Shown here piece by piece: positions 12,033 through 23,400 of a stretch of 64,000 bases of DNA. The DNA lies in the NCBI GenBank assembly GCA_022592445.1, contig JABYQR010000006.1:186001-250000 (forward strand). Reading direction: 5' to 3'. Every line of letters begins with the position of its first letter. Position 1 is the first letter of the stretch. The notes under the pieces are model-generated. The model was given only the letters and a program-made list of their open reading frames with translations, did no database searches and was not told where the DNA came from. The stretch is from Cytidiella melzeri. Taxonomy: Eukaryota > Basidiomycota > Agaricomycetes > Polyporales > Irpicaceae. Made by a program: the position numbers and the translations under genes.

Positions 12033-12499
12033 ATAGCACGCAGAATGTGTAGTAGTTTTGTTCTCTCGTTTTCTTACTCGTGGACTCGGACTTTTGGAAG
12101 TTTGTAGCCTTCTATAATCATTGTTTGTTGCCTTGCCGTTCTGATATGCTCTCGATTACGCTCACCTTCCGCTCTCTTACCTAGAATGACTACATATTTA
12201 CTCTTTAGTTTCTCTCAAACCAACATAACAAATCTGCTATGTATACAGTGTGTTTACTCGGCTCTTCAATTGCATACAGAAGTATCCAATACCCACGTTT
12301 TAAGTGATCTTTCTTGCTTATTGATGCCACAATGATTAATCCATCTCACGTTCGAAAGTTGCACGCAATCACGCAAGGTGAAAAATATGGTGCAAAAGAA
12401 TGGTTTAAAGAAAGTCGAAGTATACAAAAGGACCAGCCAGTGCATACATCGATTTCATCCGAAAAACAGACGAAGCTGTCGACACTCTCCCTCTTATGA
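12033..12499. other. 3' intergenic region
   Basis: AT-rich sequence lies between two convergent genes. From about 12,360 onward it belongs to the duplicated segment. No gene was seen. Confidence 0.5.
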
Positions 12500-13525
12500 C
12501 TAGGCATACAGCGAGTTCATGTACCTGATCCAAAAGTCTGGCGACTCGAAGCCAAGGCTGGGAGCCTCGACGACGGTGCTGACGACAGACTTCTTTGGAT
12601 CACGCTCCTCAACCTTAGCATCAAGGCTGAGCTCCACACCACCGAGTTTCACTCGGGATGGCGAAGGGCTTGCCATGTGACGTTGAGCGAGGTAGCGTTG
12701 GGTAGGGTGAGGGAGAGGTGAGGGGGATGAACGGGGGGAGATGGAAGACGAAGAGAAAGAATGCTCTTCATGACGGAACCCATGCTCACGAAGTGTGAAC
12801 ATAAGTTCCGGTCCGTCCAAGTCCGCCAACGACAGACCGAGCGCAGCAGGGTACGCAGGCTCGTTGTCGTAGGGGGCGACGTAATCCATCAACTCCTCGT
12901 CTGACAGACAGAGGAGGTTCAAACCCGAGGAGATGCTCTCCGTGCTCGGCAGAATGGTAGGGTGCTCTGCCTCACACGAGAACATGGGAATCTCCTCTTC
13001 ATCTTCCTTCTCGCCAATGAGCAGCAGATCCGGCACACTGGGTGGCACGAACGCAAACAGCACTGAGGGTGTTGCGTGCGTAGGTGCCATGGGTGGTGGT
13101 GTGTGCATCTGGCCATACTCGAAAGAAGGCGAGTCGACAAGAGTCATGCGACGACGTTCGCGGCGAGTGCCCATCATCATGGGACCTGATGAAGGCGACT
13201 CGTAGCTTGTGTCGTCGCTGGTCAAAGGACTGACCAGGGCACCTCCATTCTCAAAGTCTGCGATGTAGATCCCTAGGCCTACAAGTGCAGACTTTGATGG
13301 GGAAATGGAGGTGTGGAGGACTTTGGAAGGAAGTCCAAGTCCAAGGCCAACGGTGGCCTCGGAGAGGGGTGCACGATGACCAGCATCGGCGACTAGTGAA
13401 AGGGAAAGGTGCACCGTAAATATAAATAAGTGTGTAAGTTGACTTTAAAGGAAAGGTGACTTACAGACCGGACCAGCCGGGGAAGTGGTCGCAAATGCGA
13501 AAGGAGCAAAGGTAAAAGAAGACAT
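12500..13525 (-). CDS. hypothetical protein, duplicated gene copy A
   Basis: Two exons: 13525-13465 and 13392-12500, with a 72-nt intron (GTAAGT...CTAG). The product is 317 residues. The N-terminus is hydrophobic and Phe-rich (MSSFTFAPFAFATT), then come a Gly/Leu patch (VGLGLGLPSK), a basic RRERRR cluster, Pro-rich stretches, an acidic block (EKEDEEE) and a Ser/Pro-rich region before the C-terminal MNSLYA. No catalytic or structural family is recognised. A near-identical copy lies at 42,349-43,370 with only about five amino-acid differences. The promoter holds a TATATA near 13,623 and a large palindrome at 13,866-13,917. Confidence 0.75.
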
Positions 13526-13865
13526 AGCGATGGCAAAAAAAGCAGCGGTATGAGATCTTTGACTTGCAAAGAAGGAGTGATGAAGGATATGAAAAGTGAG
13601 TTGAGGACGATGCAAAGGCCCGGTATATATGTGCTTTGCAGAGTTGTGGTTGTTTGGTCGTAGCACAACGACCTCCGCTGGAAGTCCATGTATCCGTCGC
13701 GGTTGAGTGGTTTGCGTCCGAGGTCCCGACGGTGATCGCACGTTCCAGCACGCGTTCGATCACGCGGGAACAGCCAGGGCGTCGGGATTGACGAGCAGCG
13801 CACTTTGATTCAAGTGGGCTGCTCGCCGATCCCGACCAAAATTGCCATATTCGGTCAGCCGAGCA

Positions 13866-13917
13866 CATCCGTCGGTCTCGATCGCAACATGCGCGTTGTG
13901 ATCAAGACCGACGGATG
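13866..13917. promoter_or_regulatory. 52-bp palindrome upstream of duplicated gene A
   Basis: Arms starting CATCCGTCGGTCTCGATCGC and ending in its near reverse complement (23-bp arms, two mismatches) enclose a 6-nt centre (ATGCGC). It lies about 340 bp upstream of the ATG. Copy B retains the palindrome at 43,710-43,761 despite more changes in the surrounding promoter. It could be a paired transcription-factor site or a hairpin. Confidence 0.6.
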
Positions 13918-13931
13918 AGCGGGTGCGATCA

Positions 13932-14590
13932 GGCTCCTATCCAGCCGTCCTTTCGAGCGTCGGAGACTACAGTAGCGGCAAAAAGTCTTGCGTATTGACG
14001 TCCTTTATGAATATTCATTCGAAGTCGCGAACATCACAATATTGTGATTTTTCATGTCACAATCATGGTTTCGATCGGTAAACACGCGATCAAAAAACAA
14101 GAAACAACTCGCCAAACTCGGGCGCTCCGATGGCGCTTATCATGCCGCTGCTTTCCACAATTGGCAAGTTCGGTCTCCCACGCTCCTCTTCAACATCCAG
14201 GAAGGACTTCTAAGACACAAATTTTCACATAGCTATAGAATAAGAGGATTGAACGAGTATTGTAATTGTCTTCTCCTACTATGTGATGTTTGATTCATGC
14301 AGCAACAGCCATAACCTGCTATAAAGCACTTGGAGATCAATCAAGCAATGAATTCCAGCAGCTCTATTCTTAAGACCGACTATCGTCAAGAGACAAGTTG
14401 TCAAGTCAGAACCCCTTGGTGTAACTACACACAAGGTCGAATGATGGTCTAGGCCGCACAGTTGCTGTCAAGCACAGTGGCAGACAGATGATGGATCGAT
14501 AGAAGGAATATTGATACGAAGTGGATAGGCTGAGGTTCTAGCCCCATGTCTAGCAGCTATTTATACATGTTGACTTAACTACTTATGGAC
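13932..14590. other. non-coding stretch left of the transposon nest
   Basis: About 660 bp without a convincing gene. The last ~20 bp (from TGTTGAC near 14,570) may be the outer end of the Gypsy-2 LTR, cut off from the rest by Gypsy-1. Confidence 0.35.
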
Positions 14591-14595
14591 CAGTC

Positions 14596-15217
14596 TGTTA
14601 AGAACTGATACGGGATCGGCGTCGTCGCAAAGTCCGATGCTGCTAATCGGGTCGGCGATCGGAGTAGGCGACGGGGGGAGCTGTAAGAGTCAATCGGCTT
14701 CAACTAAGTAAGTTGCGCCTCTCGTGAATCCTCGGTGACTCGGATTTGGACTTAGCAAGATCAAGGGTTCGGCCTCGGAGCCTCGGGGTCGGCGAAGACG
14801 AAGTCGGAGGATGAGTTTCAGAACAGAAGTCGGGCAACGACGAGTAAGACGACTTCAGCAAGTGAAGTCGAATGAAGAGGTAGGAATAGGATGGGGATCT
14901 TATTCGATATTTGAACTTAAACTTCTACTGTACAATTGAGTCTGGTTATATAGTACTAGAAGTTGTAAGTCCAATAAGGCATGCGTGTATGGTCCGAGAC
15001 AAGAGAGGATTAGATCAGGCGAATAATCGGAGTCGGAGGAAATACGGAGAAAAAGTACAAAGAGATATCTACAACTGATGAAACCGGTGATAGCGAGCAC
15101 AAGGTAAATCGGAGGAACATCGGTGTTGGACCGTGTGACGAGTTGAGGATGTGGCTGTGCGAGGATAAGGATGTCGGATGTCCGGTTCCGATCACGTGAT
15201 CGGATCGGATTGTAATA
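14596..15217 (-). repeat. Gypsy-1 3' LTR
   Basis: A complete ~622-bp LTR, preceded on the left by target duplication CAGTC and bordered on the right by the polypurine tract. It serves as the reference that shows where the other LTR has been split. Confidence 0.9.
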
Positions 15218-15384
15218 GTACCTCCCCCTTAAGGCCTGAACCCCTGAGGGCAATGCTTCTCCCGTCTTGATGATCGGAGATAGCGATAGGCGTATAAAAA
15301 CCAAGGACTGACTGACGATGTGGATTTTGACACTTTTCACCCCAACTCCCACTACCCAACAAAACAACTTGCGCATTATCGGAA

Positions 15385-15703
15385 ATGTCTGCTCCTCCTG
15401 GTAAGTCATAATTGGAATCGGCTTTATTCGCTGACTTCATTTCTGTTGTCAGAAACTACTGCCCAGAGAGTCGAGCGTCTTCGTCGGCAACGCGAGGAGG
15501 CTCAACAGCAATTCGCCGCGGAGCAACAGCGATTGCAGGACGAGGAGGCCGAACTGGAGGCGGAGATGGCGCGAGAGATAGCGAGAGAGGCTGAGGAGAA
15601 GGAGAAGGAGAAGCGTAGGTGTCGGATGGGAGTGATCGGAGGATATCCTGGTAGAGTTCTTCAGAGTCGAAGACATAGACACTGCGAAGAGTCGGTTCCA
15701 TAA
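15385..15703 (+). CDS. antisense spliced coiled-coil reading frame inside Gypsy-1
   Basis: On the strand opposite gag-pol, an ATG at 15,385 opens a 16-nt exon (MSAPP), a clean 52-nt intron (GTAAGT...GTCAG, 15,401-15,452) and a second exon. That exon encodes a highly charged helix rich in Glu, Arg and Gln (for example QREEAQQQ and EEKEKEK). A TATAAAA lies near 15,292, between the LTR and the ATG. After about residue 82 (near 15,617) the frame runs into the antisense of the pol frame and stops at 15,703, so the original C-terminus was probably lost at the deletion that removed integrase. Function is unknown. Confidence 0.45.
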
Positions 15704-17924
15704 GGGCCGTTGCGCGTATAGAAGCGATGAGATGTTCGGAGGAAAAGATAGGCTTGAAGTTGTGCGGGTTGACACTAGCATAGTCGCTACCTCCCTCTTT
15801 AGGGTAGACGTCCCATCGTCTAGTCAAGGCATCGGGCTTAGTACCGAGCTTTCCGGGTCGGAATCGGATAACAAGATTAAAACTGGATAGGAATTCGGAC
15901 CAACGAGCCTGTCGTCGAGTGAGGAGTTTCGTAGTAGAGAAGTACTCCAGGTTCTTGTGATCGGTGACAACGTCGATCGGAGTCGGCGTTCCCTCGAGGT
16001 AATGGCGCCAAGTCCGGAAGGCTTCATGAATAGCAAGGAGTTCCTTGTCATGTACGTCGTAATTCAACTCGGGAGCGGTGAAAGTTCGAGAGTGAAAAGC
16101 AACTGGGTGTATTTCTCCGTCGGAGACGATAGAGAGGATGGCGCCGAGGGCGTAGTCGGAGGCATCGGTTTCCACGATAATGGTTGTATCGGGATTCCAC
16201 TGCACAAGAATAGAAGCTGTAGTGAAGGAATGTTTAAGGGAGTCGAAAGCCGTCTGGCACTGTTCAGTCCAGGCCCAAGTCGCTGTCTTGCGAGTGAGTC
16301 GGGTAAGTGGAACGGTAATATTGGAGTAATTCAGAATGAATCGGCGATAGAAGTTGGCGAACCCGAGGAAGGACTGGATGTCCTTTACCTTACGAGGGGT
16401 CGGCCAGTCGAGGATAGTCTGGACTTTGTCGGAAGACATACGAAGGCCTTCTGGCGAAAGGATAAAACCCAGATATTCTACCGTGTCCCTGTGGAATTCG
16501 CATTTATCGGCTCGGGCGTAGAGCCCATGCAATCGGAGTCGGCGTAACACTTCCTTGACGTGCTTCTTGTGCGACTGGATGTCGTCGGAGAAGACCAGAA
16601 TGTCATCGAGGTAAACGATGACATTGACGTCCAAGAGATCCTGGAAGATGTCGTTCATGAAGCGTTGGAAAGCGGCCGGTGCGTTGGAAAGTCCGAACGG
16701 CATTACTAGCCATTCAAAAGAGCCGTATCAGGTTCGGAAAGTGGTTTTCCACTCATCGCCTTCGGCGATGCAGACTAGGTGGTAGGCGTGACGGAGATCA
16801 ATTTTGGTGTATAGCCGGGCCTTGCCCGGACTGTTAAGAAGATCGGAAATGAGTGGCAAAGGGTAGCAATCCTTCTTGGTAATTTTGTTGAGTGCCCGAT
16901 AGTCGACGCAGAGTCGGAGAGTACCGTCCTTCTTCTTGACGAAGAGAATCGGAGCACCATGCGGAGAAGTCGATTGGCAAATAAAACCCGAGTTGACGTT
17001 TTCGTCCAAGAATTCTCGGAGGGCTTTCTGCTCGACCGCGGAGCGCGAGTACATCGGACTCGGCGGGAGCGGCTTATCGCTGTCTAGTTCGATCCTAAGG
17101 TCGTAGGGACGATAGGGGGCTAAGATGTCGGCCTTTGCGTTGGAAAACACATCGGCGAATTCATGATAATCGGATGGGAGGGCTGAGAGGTCGGGGTTGT
17201 GATCGGATGTGGGTATTTGCGCTGCGCGCAACGAAAGTCGCATCTGGACAGAGCCTGGCAGTTTGCATGCACGCATATAAGCGGCAGCTCCTATAAAGGA
17301 TACTGGTGGGACAGCTGAAGCATGAGGTGCGGGAGTGTCTGAGTCGGGCTCATCGGAGCTATCGGCGTCGGAGGGACTCCTAGTCGGAGATTCTTCAGAG
17401 TTCTGGAAGGTAATACGGCCCTTAGCCCAGTCAACCAACGGGTTGTAGCGGGAGAGCCAGTCGTATCCTAGAACGATAGAAGCAGATTTGTCAAGATTTG
17501 TGATGTAGAACGGAATCGTACAGGTTTTTCCGGACGGAAAGAGGATCGGGAGTGTTATCATGAATTGAATCAAAGACCGTGAAAGTCCATCGAACAATCG
17601 GAGCGGAATCGGCGGAATGGATTGGATCGGCAAAGCAAACTTCTGCGCGGTGGAAATGTCCATAAAACAATGTGAAGAACCGCTGTCTACTAGAGCATGA
17701 AGAGGCATAAGTGGGAAATCGGGACAGGATACGGAAATATATAAAGCATCGGAGGAAAGACTGGACACGTTGAGAAATACCTCCATAGGTGCACGAGCGG
17801 GATCAGCGCAGCCCTCGACTTGTGCGGAGGACTGAGGGCTGCTCAGACTTTTCCCGACCCGGAGTCGGCGGTAGCGGTCGACGATGCGAGTTGGGCCGCT
17901 CGGGCCTTTCCTGCACGGCGACAC
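15456..17924 (-). pseudogene. pol: Gypsy-1 pol: protease, reverse transcriptase, RNase H; integrase deleted
   Basis: Reading leftwards from 17,924, the product shows a retropepsin-type DSGSSHCFMD, then RT with LRLCVDYRALN and VYLDDILVFSDD, then RNase H with ETDASDYALGAI and TDHKNLEYF. A TGA at 16,730-16,728 interrupts RT between TFRT and YGSFEW where family members carry Arg, so a CGA-to-TGA transition is likely. The pol sequence stops matching after YQDILRSLPSD near 15,617. The expected zinc-binding and DDE integrase region is absent, and the frame runs on through antisense coiled-coil sequence to 15,456. The frame overlaps the end of gag by about 80 nt, consistent with frameshift expression. 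Confidence 0.88.
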
Positions 17925-19183
17925 TCGCTTGCGCGATGTCCGGGTAGGCCACAGAACAAACAGAGGTTGTTTGCGATGCGGCGAGCTCGTTTGTTAACCG
18001 AGAGCTTACCGTCGCTGCCTAGGAGGTTAGCGATCGGGTTCGGCTTTGGCGTTGGGGTGGAGATTGAGGTGGATACGGTAGTGGTAGCGGGGGGACGAGG
18101 GTTCCGATTATGCTGCCTAGAACCCGAAGCAACGGGGGCAGCAGTAGTAGTAGTGGTAGTAGTCGAGGTAGAGGTTGACTTAGCGGGTTTCGGTTCCCGA
18201 TCGGTCTTTTTCCTTTCACCCTGACGTTCCCAGTATCGTTGATCCCATTTCAGAGCCATCTGCTGAAGGCTCGAGAGGGAGTTCGGCTTGCCGTTCGTCG
18301 TGATGTTATCTTGCAGACGTTCAGGGAGACCGTCGTAGTATCGGAATCGGAGGGCGCGGTCGTCCCAGCCCGTTCGGACAGCGTAGCGAGTGAAACAAAG
18401 GTTATACCAGAATAGTTTTTTGTCGGACGGCATCTGGAGGTTGGAGAGCTTTCGCTCGGCTTCGCCGACATCGTCCGCAGGCCCGAAGTGAGTGCGGATC
18501 TCGGCGACGAAGGCAGTCCAGTTCTTGAGCCAGTCATACTCCAAGAACTTAGTCCCTAACGTCTCGGCTACCTCGTTTGCCGAGTCCTCGGAGTCGGCGT
18601 ACGGGGAGTGGGCGCAAGAAATTGATTGGTTAAAATGGGTGTCCTCCCATTGCTGGTACTGGAGGAACTTCAATTCAAACCACTCGAGAGCGGCGTCGGT
18701 CAAATAGGAGAAGGCGAACATGACCTTCTTCTGACCAGTGTTGAACTTGGAGGGGCTCAAGCGGAAGTAGACTTCGCACTGAGTGAGGAAGTTTCGGAGT
18801 TTGGCGGGATTGGAGCCGTCGAAGGAATCGGGGACGCGGAATTTGGCAGAGGTTCCCGACGAGTTATTCCTCAGGGCTCTGGTGATAGCCACTGTTAGTT
18901 GTTCAATCGGGTTCCCTCCATCCTCGTCGTTATTATCGCCATGTTCATCATCACCATCGCCATCGTCACCTCCTCCACCTCCACCTTCACCATCGGGATC
19001 GGGGTTGGGGTCCTTTCCCTTCCCTTTTCTCTTGGATCCTTCGGGGCGTCTGGCAGCGGGGGTGGGAGATGGGTTTCTAGACATAATTGCAGCTTGGCGA
19101 GCGGCGGGTGAGAGTACGGATGCTGATTCAGTTACTACTGCTGTGGTGCGGGTTTCGGATCTGGTCTGTACGCGAGTTGCCAT
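17843..19183 (-). CDS. gag: Gypsy-1 Gag polyprotein
   Basis: A single open frame of 446 codons starts 40 nt inside the 5' LTR boundary. It has a low-complexity acidic and Gly-rich N-terminal region (residues ~50-90), a Ty3-type capsid region (FDGSNPAKLRNFLTQCEVYF and following), a Ser/Thr-rich linker and a zinc knuckle CLFCGLPGHRASEC near residue 410. No internal stop is present. It overlaps pol in another frame at its 3' end. Confidence 0.9.
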   Translation of the reverse strand: MATRVQTRSETRTTAVVTESASVLSPAARQAAIMSRNPSPTPAARRPEGSKRKGKGKDPNPDPDGEGGGGGGDDGDGDDEHGDNNDEDGGNPIEQLTVAITRALRNNSSGTSAKFRVPDSFDGSNPAKLRNFLTQCEVYFRLSPSKFNTGQKKVMFAFSYLTDAALEWFELKFLQYQQWEDTHFNQSISCAHSPYADSEDSANEVAETLGTKFLEYDWLKNWTAFVAEIRTHFGPADDVGEAERKLSNLQMPSDKKLFWYNLCFTRYAVRTGWDDRALRFRYYDGLPERLQDNITTNGKPNSLSSLQQMALKWDQRYWERQGERKKTDREPKPAKSTSTSTTTTTTTAAPVASGSRQHNRNPRPPATTTVSTSISTPTPKPNPIANLLGSDGKLSVNKRARRIANNLCLFCGLPGHRASECRRAGKARAAQLASSTATADSGSGKV

Positions 19184-19222
19184 AAACTAGGAGAGGAATA
19201 CGAGATGGAAGTTCGAATATAC

Positions 19223-19325
19223 TGTTAAGAACTGATACGGGATCGGCGTCGTCGCAAAGTCCGATGCTGCTAATCGGGTCGGCAATCGGAGTAGGCGACG
19301 GGGGGAGCTGTAAGAGTCAATCGGC
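19223..19325 (-). repeat. Gypsy-1 5' LTR, fragment A
   Basis: The first ~103 bp of the LTR in plus orientation, one substitution from the 3' LTR. It ends in TCAATCGGC, which is duplicated at 32,120-32,128 on the far side of the KDZ element. Confidence 0.9.
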
Positions 19326-20075
19326 CACCCTATGGTGCATGTCTGATTAATTAAACCCTCACAACTCCCTGCCAGTCTGATTGATCAAACAGCCGTAGCT
19401 GCTGATTGATCAGAATGCTAGGGAGGGGCTGGCTGGCCGCTGGTGTCTGATTAATCAGACATGCTGTAGCACCCAGCTGAGCTTGAAACGAGGTTGTGGA
19501 ACATACCGTATGCAGCGGGTAGGCCAAATAACAATCATATCGGGTGGTGGATCGTACCTGAACCGCAGGAATGGCACGAGAAGCTGCTTTCTGCAGGCAG
19601 CTACCGAGTTGGGGTACCTGGATAGCGGGTACTGAGGTGATTCTGATGGGTAGATGTTATGTAAGCATTCGAAGCGTGTTGCGCACTGGAGGGCGGGTGC
19701 TCGGGTATGGGTACGGGTGCGGGTGCGGGTGCGGATAGGGAGCAGGCACTGGTTTGCGGGCTGCGGGCTGCGGGTTGCGGGCTGGCGGTGCTGAACTCTA
19801 GGCATTTTGTGACAATACAGCGCATAGATATTGAGCATTGGGTTGGGGCTTGGCAATGGGTCGGGCTTTTGGTATACGTATTGGGTCGGGGCTTTGGTAT
19901 TGGGCCCGGCGTGGGTATCGTGGTGATCCTGACGGGTGTATGTTATGTAAGCATCTAAAGCACGCTGCGCGTTGAAAGTGTAAGCGGCGGGTACGGGTAC
20001 GGGTACGGGTGTGGATGCGGGTGTGAATTGCGGGTGTGGGGTGCGGGTCGCTAGGTGCTGGAGTCAAGGAGCATC
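19326..20075. repeat. left terminal inverted repeat of the KDZ element
   Basis: The outer ~440 bp align to the reverse complement of the right end at roughly 80-90% by eye. Four TGATTRATCA-like palindromes lie within the first ~140 bp (near 19,343, 19,378, 19,403 and 19,448). Inner parts hold G-rich short tandem repeats (GGGTACGGGTGCGG-type) and an internal duplication of a ~100-bp unit (19,646 and 19,933, both with ATGTTATGTAAGCAT). The extreme tip (CACCCTATGG) matches the right tip only loosely. Confidence 0.85.
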
Positions 20076-20413
20076 GTGTGTGCCCCTGAATGAGTCATAT
20101 GCATACTGCAAACAGGCACAGGCACAGGTATCATGTCGGTCGTGGGTGTAGTGAGTTGCAAAGTCACTCAGGTCGAGGTGTTGTGGTGCCGGGAGCGCTA
20201 CTGTGTAACAGCGCGAGTACCACGTTTAGACACGAGTGTTGAACACATACGTGTACAACGGCTGCGTAGGGCACTGGACTTAAGGTGCTGGGTTTGGGAG
20301 CGCGTGAGCGTTGTAAAACATTTGTCTCGTCTCACACGTCACGCGATCGGAGTCAGCAAAAGTTTCATAGCTTGCACAGCTTGTCTTCTACCACGCGTGC
20401 TACTTATGTACTA

Positions 20414-23400
20414 CTAGTCAATATCAGAGTCGTTGCCTGAGTCCAGCCCGAGATCGTCATCGTCAGCATCCGTGTCTTCAGCGTCCACAAGCTGCATTGG
20501 ATCTCCGTTCTCCGCGTCATTGCCTTCCTCTTCAACGTTAATGGGAGCAGGCACGAGGTCGTCCTCGTCATTTTCCCGGCCTTCATCGAATGCGATAAGA
20601 CCCATCTCCGTGATGGGGGTATTCCACATCGTTCTGTACGTCTGTACGAGGCACCGGCGAAGGTTAGCTTGCTCGGCAGAATAGGCAGCAAGACCTTCTC
20701 TGACAGACGCATCGCTTTGATGCGGAGCGAAGACCCTGGTATCCCATCTCAGAGCATCCTTCTCTAAGGAAACAAACGTGCGCCTTTGCTCCTCGCGTAT
20801 GTGGCAAATTTCTTCAGTGAACCGATGGCACCTGGCGCGTGCTTTCAAGAACTCGACACGCAGCGCTGTTGTTTTGAAAATTCAACAATCAGCACTGCGC
20901 TGATATATAAGACATGATCAGCTTACCATTGTTCATACCGGACGGGTTACCTTCGTCTGTAACGTCGGCCGATAGCCATATCCACGAGGTCTTTCGTCGT
21001 CCCTCAGAGTCTGCCGAAGGCGCTGAGCTTGGGATGCCTGCGCCAGCGAGCACGGCAGAGTCTTCGACAATGTCCCCCTTCATGGTACGGACATCGGTGT
21101 CGCGTAGAACCCGCCATTTGTTCTCCCAGTCGCCCGGCCCAGCCAAAGCAAGCTTCGCCTCTCTTGCTCTGCGGTACTTACTGGCGGATGCCTTTACTTT
21201 GATTTCATTCGCGTCAATTCTTCCTCTGGCTCTTGTATTGGCGACTTGATTTCGTACGTTGCGATCTTTGAAGGTAATGAGGCGAGTCTTGATATGGAGG
21301 TGCAGGCGAAGCTTGTCTAAAGCATCGTGCAGCTGCCCTTCGCGTAAGCGTTCTTCGATCTCCACAATACCGGGCGTGCACGCAAAAAGGTTGTCGGCGC
21401 GTAGCTGAGACGGGAAAAACAGCATCTCGTCCTCTGCCAGCTCCTCGGCATGCGGTAGCCTGTGACGTCGTGCGAGCAGCTGAGGGACTATTGGCATATA
21501 CGCTGCCTGCAAAAGCCGTAGCTTCGTAATGCGGAGCTGCAATGAGCGACGTTTTTGAACGACAGCTGCCGTGCGTTGCGGTTGGCCAGATGATTGCCTG
21601 GGGTACTTTGCTTTGAACCGACGTCTAGGTCACAAGGTCAGCATTGTAACCAGGACGAAAACATTTCACTTACTGTTGTTCTTCCATGTCGAACAACGCA
21701 ATAAGCATAGCTGCCGGAGAAACTTGATCTGCGTTGGGACCATCTTCTTCGGCTGCTTCGGCATCTTCCTCCAGCAATCGTGCTTTCACCTCGGCCTCAG
21801 TGATCCCTATTCGCGATTGTAGGTCAGCAGGCTGTCTGCGCAAATTTACGCATCACGTACCAGAGCTCGGAATACAATACGGACTTGGGAGAGTCGGATC
21901 TTTCTCCCACGCTAGCACTGCATCGGTCCACGTTCTGACGTTCTCGGCTTGTAAATGATGGCGAAAATCATCATAAATCCTATCTTGCGCGACTTTCTCG
22001 ATACTTGCATCCTTCAATCTCCGCTTCAGCGTAGGACCTAATGATCGTATCAATAAGCATAAAGTTGTTGTCGCATATAAACATTGCCTACCAATCCCAA
22101 TGAACTTTTGCCAGTTCGCAAAACCGAAATGGTCTTCTAGAGTGTCATGACGGGAGCCCGGTCCCATCTCGCGAGTGCTGTAAGCGACTTGGTTGTGTCG
22201 AGACCAGTTGCGCTCAATCTCTTCGCCGTCCACGCGCCCAACGCCGGGCATAAAATGCAGCGAGTACTGGTCGTGGTTATCGTGCTTGTGAGCGCGGAAG
22301 TGGAACTTAGGGATTGCGTATCGAAGGTCGTTGCCCGTCGGAACATCGAGTCTGATGTGCTCAGGGAGCATCTTGGCGCGAGAGGCGAAGTTCACTGCCC
22401 ACTGGCAGACGATGTCATATGAGATTACTCGTCGCATATCCGGGGGAAGAAGGCCCCACATCGCCCCAGTGACATAATCGACGTTGCTGTACCTGTGTCG
22501 CGTTAGCCGCGCATTTTCCCATCAAAACACGCCAGTCGCACCTCTCTCCTTTCTGTAGGTCGCCTATGCCGTTGGGAAGCACAAAACCATGGCGAGCATC
22601 GATTGCAACGATGACACCAGATGTAGCGTAGCCTTTTGTGAATTTACTATTGGCGGACATTAGGGCGGCAAATCCCGTGCAAGTACTGATCTGATTGTTG
22701 CGTGAGATTCTGGAAGTTACAGCCAGTCAAGATCTTACCTCGTCATCTTCTGTCCTGTCTTGCAAGTAGCCCCGGTACCGGTTGTCTTCCACGAAGTAGC
22801 CCCATCCAGATCCTAGAGCTGGGTCACGCATTTCATTCGATATAGCCCGTCGCCGCAGTCGAAAGTTGGCGTCAAGGGCAACCACGACAGTATAGAGATA
22901 CCTATAATAGTACAGATGTTCAGTACCAAGACGAGAGTATACAGAGAACGATGAACGCACTTTATGTCGTCTGATGCTGTCTCCCAATTGTCGGGGAGGT
23001 TGACTTGTGGGTTTGGGCACGCAGGACATACCACACAAAGTTCACCTGGTCTAGTCATCTTCGGACCATCAGGGTGGTGGCCACGACCCGCGCGTTTGAG
23101 CATCTTCAGGTGTCGCCACTGGCGAACCATCCGAAGAAAGGGTTTGAGGCGGTCCTAAGACAGCGTTAATATTGAGGGCCAAATAAGTGCAAGGCAAATG
23201 TACGTATGGTTTGATCAGGCCTGCGTTATCTGTCAATTTCGCCAGCGTGTGATAGTAGTCGTATGCAGATATCTTGCTCTGCAAAGTGAGGAGATGAAAA
23301 TGCTCCATCAGCCGAAACGTACAGCAAGTTGACGGGTCAAGCACGGTTGACGGGAATAGCTCGGCTCGAAGAAGCTGTTGGTAGCGACTGCCAGCTTGAC

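Larger units (their letters stand above)
12360..13931. repeat. segmental duplication, copy 1
   Basis: This ~1.57-kb segment recurs in the same orientation at 42,210-43,775. It covers a complete two-exon minus-strand gene, its promoter and an upstream palindrome. The coding part is almost identical; the upstream part differs by scattered substitutions and small indels. A weaker, diverged match extends leftwards to about 12,300. The right edge is sharp, directly after GTGCGATCA. Confidence 0.9.

Noticed and set aside
15218..15617. Integrase gene in Gypsy-1
   Set aside because: No HHCC or DDE motifs are present. The space between RNase H and the 3' LTR is only ~400 bp and codes for a charged helix on the other strand.
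18899..19190. Plus-strand frames over gag
   Set aside because: They are antisense of the Gly/Asp-rich gag start, with no independent motifs.
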